From Thermogutta terrifontis (GTDB lineage Bacteria; Planctomycetota; Planctomycetia; Pirellulales; Thermoguttaceae), in contig NZ_CP018477.1 in assembly GCF_002277955.1 (NCBI RefSeq), forward strand, positions 744,001 through 808,000: a stretch of 64,000 nucleotides of DNA, given 5' to 3'. Numbering within the stretch: the stretch's first letter is position 1; each line of letters opens with the position of its first letter. The translations under genes and the position numbers were made by a program. This document shows, one piece after another, positions 17,801 through 27,880 of this stretch. The notes under the pieces were generated by a model. It was not told the DNA's origin. It worked only from the letters and a program-made list of their open reading frames with translations, and searched no databases.

Positions 17801-18442
17801 TCGGGAGACTCCATGCGAATGATTGTCCGGCAGGCAAAACGTCTCGTTTGATTCTCACCGTTAATTTTATCCCGCCAGAGTCCAAAAAAGGCGCTCCGTC
17901 GTGTGTTGATGGACCGGAGCGACGATATTACTTGATCGATCGGGTTTATTTTGTGTGCCTATTTTGCCTATCTTTCTGGCGTTGGCAAAAAGGTTGGGAG
18001 ACGAAGAACGGTTGTGCCGATTCAGTCGGAAAGCCCGAAGCGACACGGTTCGGGGCCGGGATCGGTGTTGGGTTACTCGGTTCCCGACTTCCGGAGGGGA
18101 TGGCTGCTCTCCAATCGCCTTTTGCACAGGTGGTATAATCGGAATTTTCAGCGACGGTCCAATCGGCGCGAACCTGGATGCCAAGTCGTTCCCTGATGGA
18201 GAGGAGATAACGTTTTGCCTGCAAGCCGAGCTGTCAGGTGGGGGAAATCTCGCCCGAATTACCCGGCGGCGACTGGTCATGGGGCTAACGAACCGCAAAA
18301 AGGTGGGCGAATTGCAATTTCCGGGATCGCTGGGTGTGAGCAGGTCGTGAGCCGGTGAGGGCGTATCCCTTGGAAACGGCCAAGGAGCGGTTTCGGCTGT
18401 GTGCCGGCCGTTGATCAATACACGGAATGGGAGTGGATCTTG
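17801..18442. other. Intergenic region between divergent fxsA and phosphorylase genes
   Basis: No protein-like frame is supported in these 642 bases. A perfect TATAAT at 18134-18139 could be a -10 box for the downstream phosphorylase gene, but I see no convincing -35 at the right distance (18111-18116 reads CCAATC), so I leave it as a possibility. No hairpin repeats of the family seen further right are present. Confidence 0.5.
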
Positions 18443-20638
18443 ATGGGAATTGCAGAACTCTCCACCAACCACAGCATTCGTCCGGCAGTGGAGCTCAGCA
18501 TGTCCGCCCAAACGATGTACGACAAATGTGTCACCCTTGCCAGGAATCTCTGGTGGACCTGGCAACCGGACGTGATCAACCTCTTTCGCGATCTTGATCC
18601 CATTCGATGGCGGCAGTTGGACCACAATCCGGTGGCCCTCCTGGCAGAAATGACTCCGGAGCGGTTGGAGGCGCGGGTGGCCGAGCTAGCCCTGCAGAGC
18701 CGGATCAACCAGGCCTACCGTCGGCTCAAGGAGTACCTCTCGGAACGTCCCCTGTGGGCACGTACGAACGCTGGGGTCCTTGGTTCGAAGCCGGTGGCGT
18801 ACTTCTCTCTGGAGTATGGTGTTCACGAGTCTGTGCCCATCTATTCTGGGGGTTTGGGGGTTCTTTCGGGCGATCACTGTAAGAGCGCGAGTGACCTAGG
18901 CGTGCCCCTGGTGGCCATCGGGTTGTTTTACGATCAGGGGTACTTCAAGCAGCATTTGACGGTCGATGGCTGGCAGGAGGAAGAGTACATCGACGTGGAT
19001 GTCACTAAGTTGCCCCTCGACCTGGTGACGGACGCACAGGGCAAACCCATCATCATCACACTGGAAACGCGCACTTCGCGTCTGATGGCCAAAGTGTGGC
19101 AGATGCGCGTGGGGCGGGTCAACATTTACCTGCTGGATACCGATGTGGAGGGGAACAGCCCCGAGGACCGCGAATTGACCAGCCGCCTCTATGGCGGTGA
19201 TAACCGCACGCGGATTCGGCAGGAGTTGGTGGCGGGTGTGGGCGGCGTGCGGGTCCTGCGGGCTTTGGGGATCAAGCCGGGTGTCTATCATCTCAACGAG
19301 GGTCACAGTGCCTTCGCCGTCCTGGAGGTCATTCGGGAAAAGATGATGGACGACGGCCTCAGCTTTGACGAAGCCTTCCGCGAGGTTCGCCAGTGCACTG
19401 TTTTCACCACCCATACGCCGGTTCCTGCGGGACATGACCGCTTTGACGCGGGACTTGTCGAGGAACACCTCGGACCACTGCGCGACGCCCTCGGGATCTC
19501 GCACGAGACGCTGATGGGGCTGGGACGCGTGGAGCCCTCGCGGATGGACGAACCATTCTGCATGACGGTGCTGGCCCTGAAATGCTCGCGAAAGGCCAAC
19601 GCGGTGAGCGCCCTTCACGGGCGGGTAACGCGTCAGATGTGGTCCTCTCTGTTTTCGTGGCGCGTGGAAGACGAGGTGCCGATTGGCCATATTACCAATG
19701 GTGTCCATATCCCCAGTTGGCTGGCCTGGCAGATGAAGCTCCTCTATGACCGCTACTTCCCCGATCGGTGGTTCGAACGGATGGGGGAACCTGAAGTCTG
19801 GCAGGCCATTTACAATGTGGATCCCGGCGAACTGTGGGAAACGCACCTCACGCTGAAGAACCAGTTGCTGGCATTCGTTCGACGTCGGGTGAGCCGACAG
19901 TGCCGTCGCCGCAATGAACCGGACGAGGTGATCGAGGCTGCCCGAACGATCCTTGACCCGAATATCCTCACCATTGGTTTCGCACGACGTTTTGCGACCT
20001 ACAAGCGTGCGCCGCTCATTTTGCACGATATCGATCGGCTTGCGCGAATTGTCAATGATCCGCAGCGGCCGGTCCAGTTTATCTTCAGTGGGAAAGCGCA
20101 TCCACGGGATACGGCGGGCAAGGAGTTTATCAAGGCCATTGCCAATTTGCGGCATGATCCCCGCTTTGCCAAGCGGATTGTCTTCATTGAGGATTACGAC
20201 ATCAACGTGTGCCGCCACATGATTCAGGGGGTGGATGTGTGGCTCAACACCCCGCGACGACCGCTGGAAGCCAGCGGGACAAGCGGCCAGAAAGCCGTCC
20301 TCAATGGCGCTCTCCATTTCTCGGTGCTGGACGGGTGGTGGGCAGAGGCCTACGACGGCTCAAACGGCTTTGCCATTGGGCATGGGGCGACGCATCGCTC
20401 CGAACATGTCCAGGACGCGCGGGATGCGGAAAGCTTCTACCATGTGCTGGAAACCCAGGTGATCCCCGAGTTCTACGATCAGGACGCCGATGGCTTGCCA
20501 CGCCGCTGGGTCCTCCGCATGATGAATTCCATCAGTTCACTGGCATGGCGGTTCAGTTCGCACCGCATGGTGGCGGATTACGTTCGCCTGGCCTATCTGC
20601 CGGCTGCCTGCGGGACCAGCGCCGAAATGCCGCGATGA
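18443..20638 (+). CDS. glgP: Alpha-glucan phosphorylase
   Basis: This enzyme cleaves glycogen or maltodextrin with phosphate to give glucose 1-phosphate, using pyridoxal phosphate. The first about 110 residues match the DUF3417 N-terminal region (CVTLARNLWWTWQPDVINLF). The catalytic part follows with YFSLEYGVHESVPIYSGGLGVLSGDH, HLNEGHSAFAVLE, TTHTPVPAGHDRF, ARRFATYKRAPL and the phosphate/PLP region EASGTSGQKAVLNGALHFS. I place the start at ATG 18443 (731 residues); a GTG at 18401 would add 14 residues. It belongs to the alpha-glucan phosphorylase subgroup rather than the classic MalP/GlgP group. No other glycogen gene is nearby. Confidence 0.93.
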   Translation: MGIAELSTNHSIRPAVELSMSAQTMYDKCVTLARNLWWTWQPDVINLFRDLDPIRWRQLDHNPVALLAEMTPERLEARVAELALQSRINQAYRRLKEYLSERPLWARTNAGVLGSKPVAYFSLEYGVHESVPIYSGGLGVLSGDHCKSASDLGVPLVAIGLFYDQGYFKQHLTVDGWQEEEYIDVDVTKLPLDLVTDAQGKPIIITLETRTSRLMAKVWQMRVGRVNIYLLDTDVEGNSPEDRELTSRLYGGDNRTRIRQELVAGVGGVRVLRALGIKPGVYHLNEGHSAFAVLEVIREKMMDDGLSFDEAFREVRQCTVFTTHTPVPAGHDRFDAGLVEEHLGPLRDALGISHETLMGLGRVEPSRMDEPFCMTVLALKCSRKANAVSALHGRVTRQMWSSLFSWRVEDEVPIGHITNGVHIPSWLAWQMKLLYDRYFPDRWFERMGEPEVWQAIYNVDPGELWETHLTLKNQLLAFVRRRVSRQCRRRNEPDEVIEAARTILDPNILTIGFARRFATYKRAPLILHDIDRLARIVNDPQRPVQFIFSGKAHPRDTAGKEFIKAIANLRHDPRFAKRIVFIEDYDINVCRHMIQGVDVWLNTPRRPLEASGTSGQKAVLNGALHFSVLDGWWAEAYDGSNGFAIGHGATHRSEHVQDARDAESFYHVLETQVIPEFYDQDADGLPRRWVLRMMNSISSLAWRFSSHRMVADYVRLAYLPAACGTSAEMPR

Positions 20639-20709
20639 ATTTCCGGTTCCCTGTCTGGCGTGAGGAAATACGGGCAATCTTTTAGAAATCGAAGAAAAGG
20701 TCTTTCTTG

Positions 20710-22002
20710 ATGCTGGCCGGGAACGTATACGAAGAACTCCGCTGGCGCGGGCTTATTCACCAATGTACCGACGAGGAGACGCTCCCCAAATTGCTCGCCG
20801 AGCGACCGCGCACCGTCTATGCGGGCTTCGATCCCACTGCCGATAGCCTCCATGTGGGGCATCTCATGGCGATCATGGTCTTGCGGCGATTTCAGCAGGC
20901 GGGCCATCGTCCAATTGCCCTGGTCGGCGGAGCCACGGGAATGATTGGCGATCCCAGCGGCAAGTCGGAGGAACGCAAACTTCTGGCCCTCGACGAACTC
21001 CGCCACAATGTGGAAGCGGTGGCCCAGCAACTCCGGCGGTTCCTCGATTTTGATCGCCAGCCGAACGGGGCGCTTCTTCTCAACAACTACGATTGGATGT
21101 CGCGGTTCAGCTTCCTCGATTTTCTCCGCGAGGTGGGAAAGCACGTTCCCGTCAATGTGATGCTCACCAAGGATTCGGTGAAAGCCCGGCTCGAGAGGAG
21201 TGACTCCGGCCTCAGTTACACCGAGTTCAGCTACATGCTGCTCCAGGCGTACGACTTCGTGTATCTCTATCAGAATTACGGGTGCGAAATCCAGGTCGGC
21301 GGGAGCGACCAGTGGGGAAATATCACCGCGGGGATCGATCTGGCCCGACGCCTGCTTGGCGTCCAGCTCTATGGGCTGACGTGCCCGCTGCTCACCAAGA
21401 GTGACGGAACCAAGATGGGAAAGACGGAGAGTGGGGCCCTCTGGCTGGACCCGCGCAAAACGTCACCCTATCAGTTCTATCAGTACTGGATCAATCTCGA
21501 AGACGACGTGGTGGAAAAGTGCCTCAAGTATTTCACCGACCTTCCCCGCGAAGAAATCGAAGCGGTGGTCGGGGAGCATCTGGCACAGCCGGAAAAACGA
21601 CTCGGGCAGCGGCGGCTCGCTCAGGAATTGACTCGGCTGGTCCATGGTGAAGAAGGTCTGGCCGCCGCTGAGCGAGCGACGGCCATTCTTTTCGGTGGGG
21701 AAATTGATCGCCTGACCGATCGGGAACTGGGCGAAATTTTTCATGATGTCCCCAGTCATGCGGTGAGCCGGGAACGGCTCAACGGGGAAGGCCTGCCGCT
21801 CGTGGAAGCCCTCTGTCTGGCTGGGCTCGCCAAGAGCAAAAGTGAAGCCCGACGCATCATTCAGCAGGGCGGTGCCTATGTGAATAACCGGCGGGTGCTT
21901 GACCCTGACGCACGCCTCACCCCGTCCGATCTGGCGAGCGAGACCACGATTGTGCTCCGCACCGGCAAAAAACACTACGGCCTATTGCGATTTGAGGGCT
22001 AA
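20710..22002 (+). CDS. tyrS: Tyrosyl-tRNA synthetase
   Basis: TyrS charges tRNA-Tyr with tyrosine. The 430-residue class I enzyme shows the first signature DSLHVGHLMAIM (HVGH in place of HIGH) near residue 50. It also shows the GGATGMIGDPSGKSEER loop, the tyrosine/tRNA pocket YMLLQAYDFVYL and GGSDQWGNITAGIDL, and the second signature TKMGKTESG. The C-terminal S4-like RNA-binding domain is present (LVEALCLAGLAKSKSEARRIIQQGGAYVNNRRV). Start taken at ATG 20710; a TTG at 20707 is adjacent. It converges with the membrane-protein gene on the minus strand, whose stop lies nine bases away. Confidence 0.96.
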   Translation: MLAGNVYEELRWRGLIHQCTDEETLPKLLAERPRTVYAGFDPTADSLHVGHLMAIMVLRRFQQAGHRPIALVGGATGMIGDPSGKSEERKLLALDELRHNVEAVAQQLRRFLDFDRQPNGALLLNNYDWMSRFSFLDFLREVGKHVPVNVMLTKDSVKARLERSDSGLSYTEFSYMLLQAYDFVYLYQNYGCEIQVGGSDQWGNITAGIDLARRLLGVQLYGLTCPLLTKSDGTKMGKTESGALWLDPRKTSPYQFYQYWINLEDDVVEKCLKYFTDLPREEIEAVVGEHLAQPEKRLGQRRLAQELTRLVHGEEGLAAAERATAILFGGEIDRLTDRELGEIFHDVPSHAVSRERLNGEGLPLVEALCLAGLAKSKSEARRIIQQGGAYVNNRRVLDPDARLTPSDLASETTIVLRTGKKHYGLLRFEG

Positions 22003-22011
22003 TTCCCCGGC

Positions 22012-23664
22012 TCATTCGGTTTTTGTCGGCCCGACGCGATAGATCACGTAATCGTTGTCCGGTCGGCAAAACACGGGCTCGAAGTTCAACGGGGGAGTTC
22101 GCTGGGTGAGAATGTACTCAAACTGGTACTTCTGCGCCAGATCGCTCAATCTGGCCTCGCCCAAATCGGTGGCATTTCGCGCCCACCACTCACCGCGGAT
22201 GGGATCGTTGATGAGGTAAATATCCTTGAGTTTTGCCCACCAGGCGACGATAGACCCAGCGTCTTGGGGAATTTCTTTCCAGGTGACCACTTCGCTTCGA
22301 TTGGCATACCATTTGAACGTGCTCTTGGTGAGTGGGGTGAGGAATCGGGCATCCGCGGGGGTGTTGGCAGAGATCCACTGACAGACTTCCCGCCATTGCC
22401 GAAATTCCCGGCGAGCGATGGGGTCCTCCTGCCAGATAGACCACCAAAGGGCGGTTTGCCCACTCTGCCAGGTACTCCACATGACGTCTGTCCATTCCGT
22501 TCGAGGCAGGGTGGCCTGCGTGCGGACCGGCACATAGCTGCTCAGATGGAAGACACATCCCACAGTTCCCAGCGTGACCAGAGCCGCCCGAGAAGGGCCG
22601 GGGACGGCAATCCGATTGCTGGCCACCATTCCGATCCACAGGGCCGCTCCTAGCGGAACCGCGACGTCCGAAAGTCGGAACCAATAGTAGCGGAGCACTG
22701 CCGCTGCAAACTCGGGCCAGATAGTCACACTCCATGCAAGCATCCAACCACAGAGAGCGATGACCAGGCTTCCCAGAACAAACCGATGAATTCGTTGCCA
22801 GGCTTCCGTGCCCCGCCACCCATGCGATGCACCAAGAAACAGGCCGGTAAGAATGAGAAACCGTGTGGCGTCCTCAGGGCGAAAACATCCTGGCACGAGG
22901 TGATGGGCAAGACGCTCGAACGTGTAAATCCGATGGGCTTCGCGGAGAATCTCCGGCGGCACGTTCCACGTCAGGGCAAGTGAAGGAACAACACCCGGCA
23001 GTGCCAGAACCCCCGCTATCAGCACGGCAGGCAACAACATTTTCCAGTGCGGCTGTCGGCCGTTCATCAGCCATGCCACGAAAAGCGCCACAAGGGACCA
23101 GCCACCGACCAGAACATGGAAGGCAGTGGCCAGCCCCATCAGGATGAGGCTGGCCTTCCACTGTCCAGCAGCGAGCATGCCCAAACCGAACAAAACAACG
23201 GCATACGCAAAGCCCTTGGCCTCCACGCCCCCGATGACCCATTCTCCGGCCATGGCCATCCGTTCCTGAAAGGCCGCAAAAAGAATCGCGCCTAACACGA
23301 GCGACCATCCGCGTAGCCCCAGACACCTGCCCAGAAAGCACCAGCCGGCGGCAAGTAACGCCCAGGTGAGGACGCGTCCGGTCCAGGCCAGCACTGGCAA
23401 CGGAAGAAAAAGCGACAACCAGCCAAACGTGAAATAAAACACCGCGTGCGCGTCGCCAGTAGCGAAGAAATCGTCCCGCGGACACCACTGAGGGTTCCAG
23501 AAGTGAACGGCTTTCCCGAGGTAGTACGGTTCGTTGACATCGGGGACCGGCCACGCTCCCTGCCATGCGAAGGCCACCAAAACCACGAGCCACTCCCCAA
23601 TGCGAACCGGGAGCACCCTCAGTGACGGGCACGCGCTTGTGAGACTAAACCGTTCGAGAACCAT
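22012..23664 (-). CDS. Large polytopic membrane protein, unknown function
   Basis: A protein of about 550 residues with roughly ten hydrophobic helices in the first 390 residues, then a soluble C-terminal part of about 150 residues (WSIWQEDPIARREFRQW, CQWISANTPADARFLTPLTKS). The layout of many helices and a polar C-terminal domain with a D-A-R-F-L-TP motif resembles GT-C-like glycosyltransferases and their planctomycete relatives (I recall DUF6798, unverified). I prefer ATG 23664, preceded by AGGAG; a TTG at 23751 would add 29 residues. No catalytic residues can be named with confidence. Confidence 0.7.
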   Translation of the reverse strand: MVLERFSLTSACPSLRVLPVRIGEWLVVLVAFAWQGAWPVPDVNEPYYLGKAVHFWNPQWCPRDDFFATGDAHAVFYFTFGWLSLFLPLPVLAWTGRVLTWALLAAGWCFLGRCLGLRGWSLVLGAILFAAFQERMAMAGEWVIGGVEAKGFAYAVVLFGLGMLAAGQWKASLILMGLATAFHVLVGGWSLVALFVAWLMNGRQPHWKMLLPAVLIAGVLALPGVVPSLALTWNVPPEILREAHRIYTFERLAHHLVPGCFRPEDATRFLILTGLFLGASHGWRGTEAWQRIHRFVLGSLVIALCGWMLAWSVTIWPEFAAAVLRYYWFRLSDVAVPLGAALWIGMVASNRIAVPGPSRAALVTLGTVGCVFHLSSYVPVRTQATLPRTEWTDVMWSTWQSGQTALWWSIWQEDPIARREFRQWREVCQWISANTPADARFLTPLTKSTFKWYANRSEVVTWKEIPQDAGSIVAWWAKLKDIYLINDPIRGEWWARNATDLGEARLSDLAQKYQFEYILTQRTPPLNFEPVFCRPDNDYVIYRVGPTKTE

Positions 23665-23999
23665 GAACTCCTGAACAACTCGGTGGACCTGAGGCGAAAA
23701 TCTGTTTGCCGTCGAACTTTCGCTGTCGCGAACGGACTTGGCGGAAAACAAGCGGATTATCGCCTTATCATACCACGTGGAAGGGGCACGGATCGGTCGG
23801 CATGAAGAAGGAATCGGCCCACCGAGCCTCGGCGGACCCGAGGTCGTGTTGCATCAGATAAGCCTGGAAAAAATGTGGATTGCCCATTTCGGCTGACGAT
23901 CAAATGAATAAGCTGTGCCGCTCGGAGGGCTTATGGGGATGAATCAAGGTGTATGAAAAGGGTGGGTTGTAACCAATAAGTGGACTCCGAGGCATCATA

Positions 24000-24872
24000 A
24001 TGGTGTCCGAAACTTGCTGGTCGCATTCTGACGTGGTGCTCATTTTGTGCGCGGGTGATGGGGTTCGGTGGAACAACTATTTGGGCGTTCCCAAGCAACT
24101 GGCGCCCCTCGGTGGTGTGCCCGTTCTGCAACGTTCGACGCAACTGGTGCAGGAGCTAACCGAGTGTGTACCGGTGGTGGTCACTGCTGGCGAGAGGCTC
24201 GCGCAGCCGGCGACCCGGCTGTTTTGCCCGGCGCGACGCCGCTGGATTGTGGAAACCTTAGCCGCCACAGCGAATCTTTGGGGCCGAAGTACGATTGTCC
24301 TGCTGGGGGATGTTTTTTACTCCAGGGAGGCTATGCGAGGGATTTTCGAGTGTTCGGGAGACCTGATCTTTTTCGGCAGGACTGGCGCCAGTTTCCTTTC
24401 CGGCAAGCGTTATGGTGAGATCTTTGCCCTGAAATTTACTTCCTCCGCTGCCCCTTTTGTACTCCAGGGTCTTGAGCGTGTTATCCAGAAGGCGGAACGT
24501 GGAGGGCGGGGCAAACTTTGGGAATTGCTGGAGGATTTGCGAACCGCTGGCAGGACCGCCGTAGCGTTCCAGCATGTTGAAGATGAAACCGACGATTTTG
24601 ACTGCCCAGAGGATTATCGGCGGATGGTCTGGCTCTATCGGGGTTTTGGATCGCAGAGCAAAGCCGTCCGGACAATGGCAAGGATCGTCGGCCTGTTATT
24701 ATTCGGACCCCACGCGATCTGGCATCGTTGGAAACAGTGGAGAACCGATCGGCGACGAGCGGGCGAAAACCCTGACCTGGTGCCACGACCACGTCCCGTG
24801 CGGTTGGCTGGCTATCACCATCCCGGCGCGTTTTTGTCGGCACCCCAGTATGCGCCACTGGCCCATGAATAA
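24000..24872 (+). CDS. Nucleotidyltransferase-like protein (MobA/IspD-type fold)
   Basis: A 290-residue protein whose first half looks like the NTP-transferase fold. VVLILCAGDGVRWNNYLGVPKQLAPLGGVPVLQRS has the glycine-rich nucleotide loop followed by a P-K-Q-L lysine motif, and LWGRSTIVLLGDVFYS carries an LxGD aspartate where the metal site should be. The second half is polar and Arg-rich, with VEDETDDFDCPEDYRRM. ATG 24000 follows a GAGG. It is not IspD or MobA by length and detail; the substrate is unknown. It stands alone on the plus strand, divergent from the membrane-protein gene. Confidence 0.65.
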   Translation: MVSETCWSHSDVVLILCAGDGVRWNNYLGVPKQLAPLGGVPVLQRSTQLVQELTECVPVVVTAGERLAQPATRLFCPARRRWIVETLAATANLWGRSTIVLLGDVFYSREAMRGIFECSGDLIFFGRTGASFLSGKRYGEIFALKFTSSAAPFVLQGLERVIQKAERGGRGKLWELLEDLRTAGRTAVAFQHVEDETDDFDCPEDYRRMVWLYRGFGSQSKAVRTMARIVGLLLFGPHAIWHRWKQWRTDRRRAGENPDLVPRPRPVRLAGYHHPGAFLSAPQYAPLAHE

Positions 24873-25319
24873 AAAAAACTCGCCAGCGCGGCGATGGCGA
24901 ACAGGAGGGCCCGCTTCTTCACGTGGGCACCGTGAACCCTGGCCTGCGTCATTCTGATTCCGGGGCCCGGCGGTGATCAGAGTCCACGCTGGTCAGAGTT
25001 ACTTAAGTCGGCGACGGTTCCCTGCGGGCAAAGTATCGGCCCACCGTCAATCCATCGAAAACTCACGCTGGTCGAGTCTTTTTTCCCGTTCTTTTGTATC
25101 GCCCGTTAAAGGCTTTCTCTTGAGCAATTGCCATCCTAACCCACTCATCGACGCGCGGCAAGACACCCCTCCCCGGCAGGGGCCAGCGACAAACTGCTTG
25201 ACTGGTTGGGGCCATTACAGCACAATAGTAAATGGTTAAGCTATTGGCGGTTCATGCGTTTTCCGAGTGGTTACGAAGAAGCGGTTTTGTGGTTTCCTGC
25301 TGTAGTGGAGGGTTTTGCC
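24873..25319. other. Intergenic region before the DUF1559 gene
   Basis: No gene is supported in these 447 bases; the open frames are short and unlike known proteins. No repeat, tRNA or clear promoter was recognised. The final bases probably contain the promoter for the prepilin-like gene. Confidence 0.5.
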
Positions 25320-26453
25320 ATGCGCCATCGTGCTTTCACACTGGTTGAATTACTTGTTGTCATTGCGATTATCGGGATTTTAATTGCTCTCTTACTGCCG
25401 GCGGTACAAGCTGCCCGGGAGGCTGCCAGGCGATCTCAGTGCACAAATAATTTGAAGCAGATTACCCTAGCGGCGCACAACTTCCACGACGTTTACAAGC
25501 GGTTGCCTTGCGGAACAAACGACCCCTTGTGGGTGAAGGGGTTCACAAGGTATGGAACGACCACCCGCATCGATTGTGTGGATGTGTATTCGTTCCGTGT
25601 GACTCTGCTACCCTATATCGAACAGCGGGCTTTGTATGATGTGATCACGGGTTATTGCAAGCAGGCGTCCGAGACCAACCCGTATGTTTGGAACACGGGC
25701 AATGGCAATTGCAACATTCCGCTACCGTGGGCCCCGGACGACATGTACGATGGGCGTCCTAATCCGTTTGAGACCTATATTGCGACCTACGTCTGCCCAT
25801 CGGATTCGAATGCGAATACGTCTCAGCGCACCAACGTCTTGGGGTGTGGTAATTACGTGGGAAACCGTGGCGATGCGCCAGTGGGGGATACATGGCGCGA
25901 AACGCGTGGCTTGTTCGGGCCGGGCAACTGGGTTGTGATCGATATGGCCGGCGTGACGGACGGAACCAGTAATACGGTGTTCCTCTCAGAAACCTGTGCA
26001 GGGAACGCGGACTCGCTGGCGGGTGATGTGAACATTAAGTCGGGTATCGGGACGAGTGTGAATCCGGTTCGGCAGGCACCAGCCGTATGTTTGACTCTGC
26101 GAACCGCCCAAAACACGATTTCCGGTGGTACGTCCTCGGCAAAAGCTCGTCGCTGGGCTGATTCCCGTAACTGGTATGGCGTGTTTTTCACCTGCTTGCC
26201 ACCCAATACGGTGTCCTGTGGTCCGGAGCGCGAAGCACTCATTACGGCCTCAAGTTATCATCCGGGCGGGGTGAATGTGGCGTTCGTCGATGGTTCAGTT
26301 CGCTTCATCAGCGAGACGATTGACGCTGGAGACCCAACAAAAACGCTGCCCGCGCCAAATCCCAATGAACCACACCAATACACGGGTCCTTCGATCTACG
26401 GTGTATGGGGTGCCCTTGGCACACGTGCTGCCAACGACACAGCGTCGCTCTGA
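25320..26453 (+). CDS. DUF1559 family prepilin-like protein
   Basis: The protein (377 residues) begins [19 protein letters not shown], a class III type IV prepilin leader with cleavage expected before FTLVE, then [17 protein letters not shown]. The remainder is a mainly beta DUF1559 domain ending in the characteristic H[15 protein letters not shown] motif (near residues 315-330). This family is greatly expanded in planctomycetes, where it is thought to form pseudopilin-like or surface proteins. I choose ATG 25320 because the leader must be near the N-terminus; upstream codons in frame (from 25206) are unlikely to be translated. A small lipoprotein gene follows after 78 bases. Confidence 0.93.
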   Translation: MRHRAFTLVELLVVIAIIGILIALLLPAVQAAREAARRSQCTNNLKQITLAAHNFHDVYKRLPCGTNDPLWVKGFTRYGTTTRIDCVDVYSFRVTLLPYIEQRALYDVITGYCKQASETNPYVWNTGNGNCNIPLPWAPDDMYDGRPNPFETYIATYVCPSDSNANTSQRTNVLGCGNYVGNRGDAPVGDTWRETRGLFGPGNWVVIDMAGVTDGTSNTVFLSETCAGNADSLAGDVNIKSGIGTSVNPVRQAPAVCLTLRTAQNTISGGTSSAKARRWADSRNWYGVFFTCLPPNTVSCGPEREALITASSYHPGGVNVAFVDGSVRFISETIDAGDPTKTLPAPNPNEPHQYTGPSIYGVWGALGTRAANDTASL

Positions 26454-26531
26454 CGTAATCTTTTGCGCGGTTAGGGTCAAAGGTTTCCGTCGATTCTAAC
26501 AAAGTCGATTTTCGAAAGCAGGATGATATCT

Positions 26532-26993
26532 ATGAACATGAGACAGGTTCAGCTTGCGGGCTTTCTTTCGTCTGTATTGTTGTTTTCGGTTTGGATCTCT
26601 GGGTGTGGTCAAAGTGGACCGAAAACTGCTCAGGCGATGGGTGTGGTCACCTACAAGGGCCAACCCGTGGAAGGAGCCAACGTCATGTTTAGCCCGACCA
26701 CCCAAGGACAGGGAGTGGCCGCCATGGCGGTGACGGATGCCGCCGGGAAGTTCACGCTTCAGACCGCGCAGGGGAAACCTGGTGCTGTCCCCGGTGAATA
26801 TGTGGTTATGATCACCAAGACGGAAATGGTACCCACAGGAGAGAAAGTCCCTAAACCGGAAGGTGGCATGGAAGACGTCATGACGACGAAACATCTTCTC
26901 CCCGAAAAGTACAGGTTTCCGTCCTCGACACCATTGAAAGTCAAAATCGAAGAGGGCAAAGTCAACGAGTTTCAATTCAATCTCGAAGACTGA
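26532..26993 (+). CDS. Small lipoprotein with carboxypeptidase-regulatory-like fold
   Basis: A protein of about 153 residues with a signal sequence and lipobox (VWISGC, cysteine near residue 25), so it is probably lipid-anchored outside the inner membrane. The mature part, GVVTYKGQPVEGANVMFSPTT through VTDAAGKFTLQT and GEYVVMITK, matches the beta-sandwich domain (transthyretin/carboxypeptidase-regulatory-like) seen in many planctomycete lipoproteins. Starts at 26523, 26532 and 26538 are all in frame; 26532 has an AGGA eight bases upstream. It follows the DUF1559 gene and is closed by a strong terminator, so the two likely form one transcript. Confidence 0.85.
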   Translation: MNMRQVQLAGFLSSVLLFSVWISGCGQSGPKTAQAMGVVTYKGQPVEGANVMFSPTTQGQGVAAMAVTDAAGKFTLQTAQGKPGAVPGEYVVMITKTEMVPTGEKVPKPEGGMEDVMTTKHLLPEKYRFPSSTPLKVKIEEGKVNEFQFNLED

Positions 26994-27023
26994 CCGCTCT
27001 CTCGATCGAGTTCATGCGCGGAG

Positions 27024-27058
27024 CCGCCTGAGACGCTCAATCGTTTCAGGCGGTTTTT
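27024..27058 (+). terminator. Rho-independent terminator after the lipoprotein gene
   Basis: A 12-bp stem, CCGCCTGAGACG (27024-27035) pairing with CGTTTCAGGCGG (27042-27053) with one G-T pair, encloses the loop CTCAAT and is followed by a run of five T. It lies 31 bases after the lipoprotein stop and is the clearest intrinsic terminator in the window. Confidence 0.9.
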
Positions 27059-27382
27059 CTGTTTGACTCGATACTGCACTCACACGTGGCGGTGAAGAGA
27101 TCCGTTTGCGTTGCGAACGCTCTTGGCGACGGAATGCCAACAAATTGAAACTGGACAAACTAATAAGACTCACAGAGAAAGGATCAAGTTATTCCTTGAG
27201 GCAGCTAGGCAGGAAGAAGCGGTGTTTCACAGTGAGAATGATGGTAGTGGCAGGTAAACATGGGCTCAGATTGGTGTTTCAGCAGCCACAGTGCTCGCTT
27301 CGCGCGTACCACCATCCTCTTGCATGAGCGATTGAGTAGTCGCAGAGTGTCCTAGCTTATAACAAGCTTCTCAGCGTCTACC
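27059..27382. other. Intergenic stretch before the first repeat array
   Basis: Here I see nothing that looks like a gene. The 324 bases have lower GC than the surroundings. The array of palindromic repeats begins at 27383. Confidence 0.5.
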
Positions 27383-27470
27383 GGTAGGGGCAATTCATGA
27401 ATTGCCCCTACCAGGGCCAGTCACAGCACACGGCCGAGTGGCACCGGGCACGACAGGCGTGCCCCTCCGA
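27383..27470. repeat. 88-bp direct repeat, left copy
   Basis: This block begins with the 30-bp palindrome, continues through AGGGCCAGTCACAGCACACG and ends with a GGGCACGACAGGCGTGCCC hairpin and CTCCGA. It matches 30228-30315 at 86 of 88 positions in the same orientation, the differences being one base in the palindrome and one in the hairpin loop. The two copies flank the kinase gene. Confidence 0.9.
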
Positions 27471-27510
27471 CCTTTTTCCGGAGGGACGTGCTTGTCAGGT
27501 CCGCCGTTTG

Positions 27511-27673
27511 ACGTTGGATCATCCATTCGCTTTCGGCGGGGACTGAAGTCCCGCGCCGAAAGCGGGGCTAAAGCCCCGCACTCCATGGAGTGCGGCGATT
27601 CATCGCCGCTTTTTCGTGAAGGCTTTAGCCTTCACAACCTTGGCGTCGGTCCGGATGGAACGACGATAACCGG
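27511..27673. repeat. 163-bp multi-palindrome module, copy A
   Basis: A run of consecutive inverted repeats: TGGATCATCCA; GCGGGGACTGAAGTCCCGC; GCGGGGCTAAAGCCCCGC; ACTCCATGGAGT; GCGGCGATTCATCGCCGC; TGAAGGCTTTAGCCTTCA. Most have an unpaired two-base centre (GA, AA, TC, TT). Nearly identical modules lie at 27881 and 30006. Confidence 0.9.
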
Positions 27674-27880
27674 TCGCGGTGGAATTCGACCCTCCAATCC
27701 ACACAATGGAGGTCCGCACAATTGGAGGGACCCGCTTGTCAGGTCCGTTTTTTTCGAGCGTTGATAATCCATTTCGTTGCGCGGGCACGACAAGCGTGCC
27801 CCTCCGACCTTCGGAGGGACGTGCTTGTCAGGTCCGTTTTTTTGGAGGGACGTGCTTGTCACGTCCGTAATACAGCGCTC

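Noticed and set aside
18134-18139. TATAAT promoter box before the phosphorylase gene
   Set aside because: The -10 match is perfect but no -35 box is found at the right distance, so I mention it only in the gap entry.
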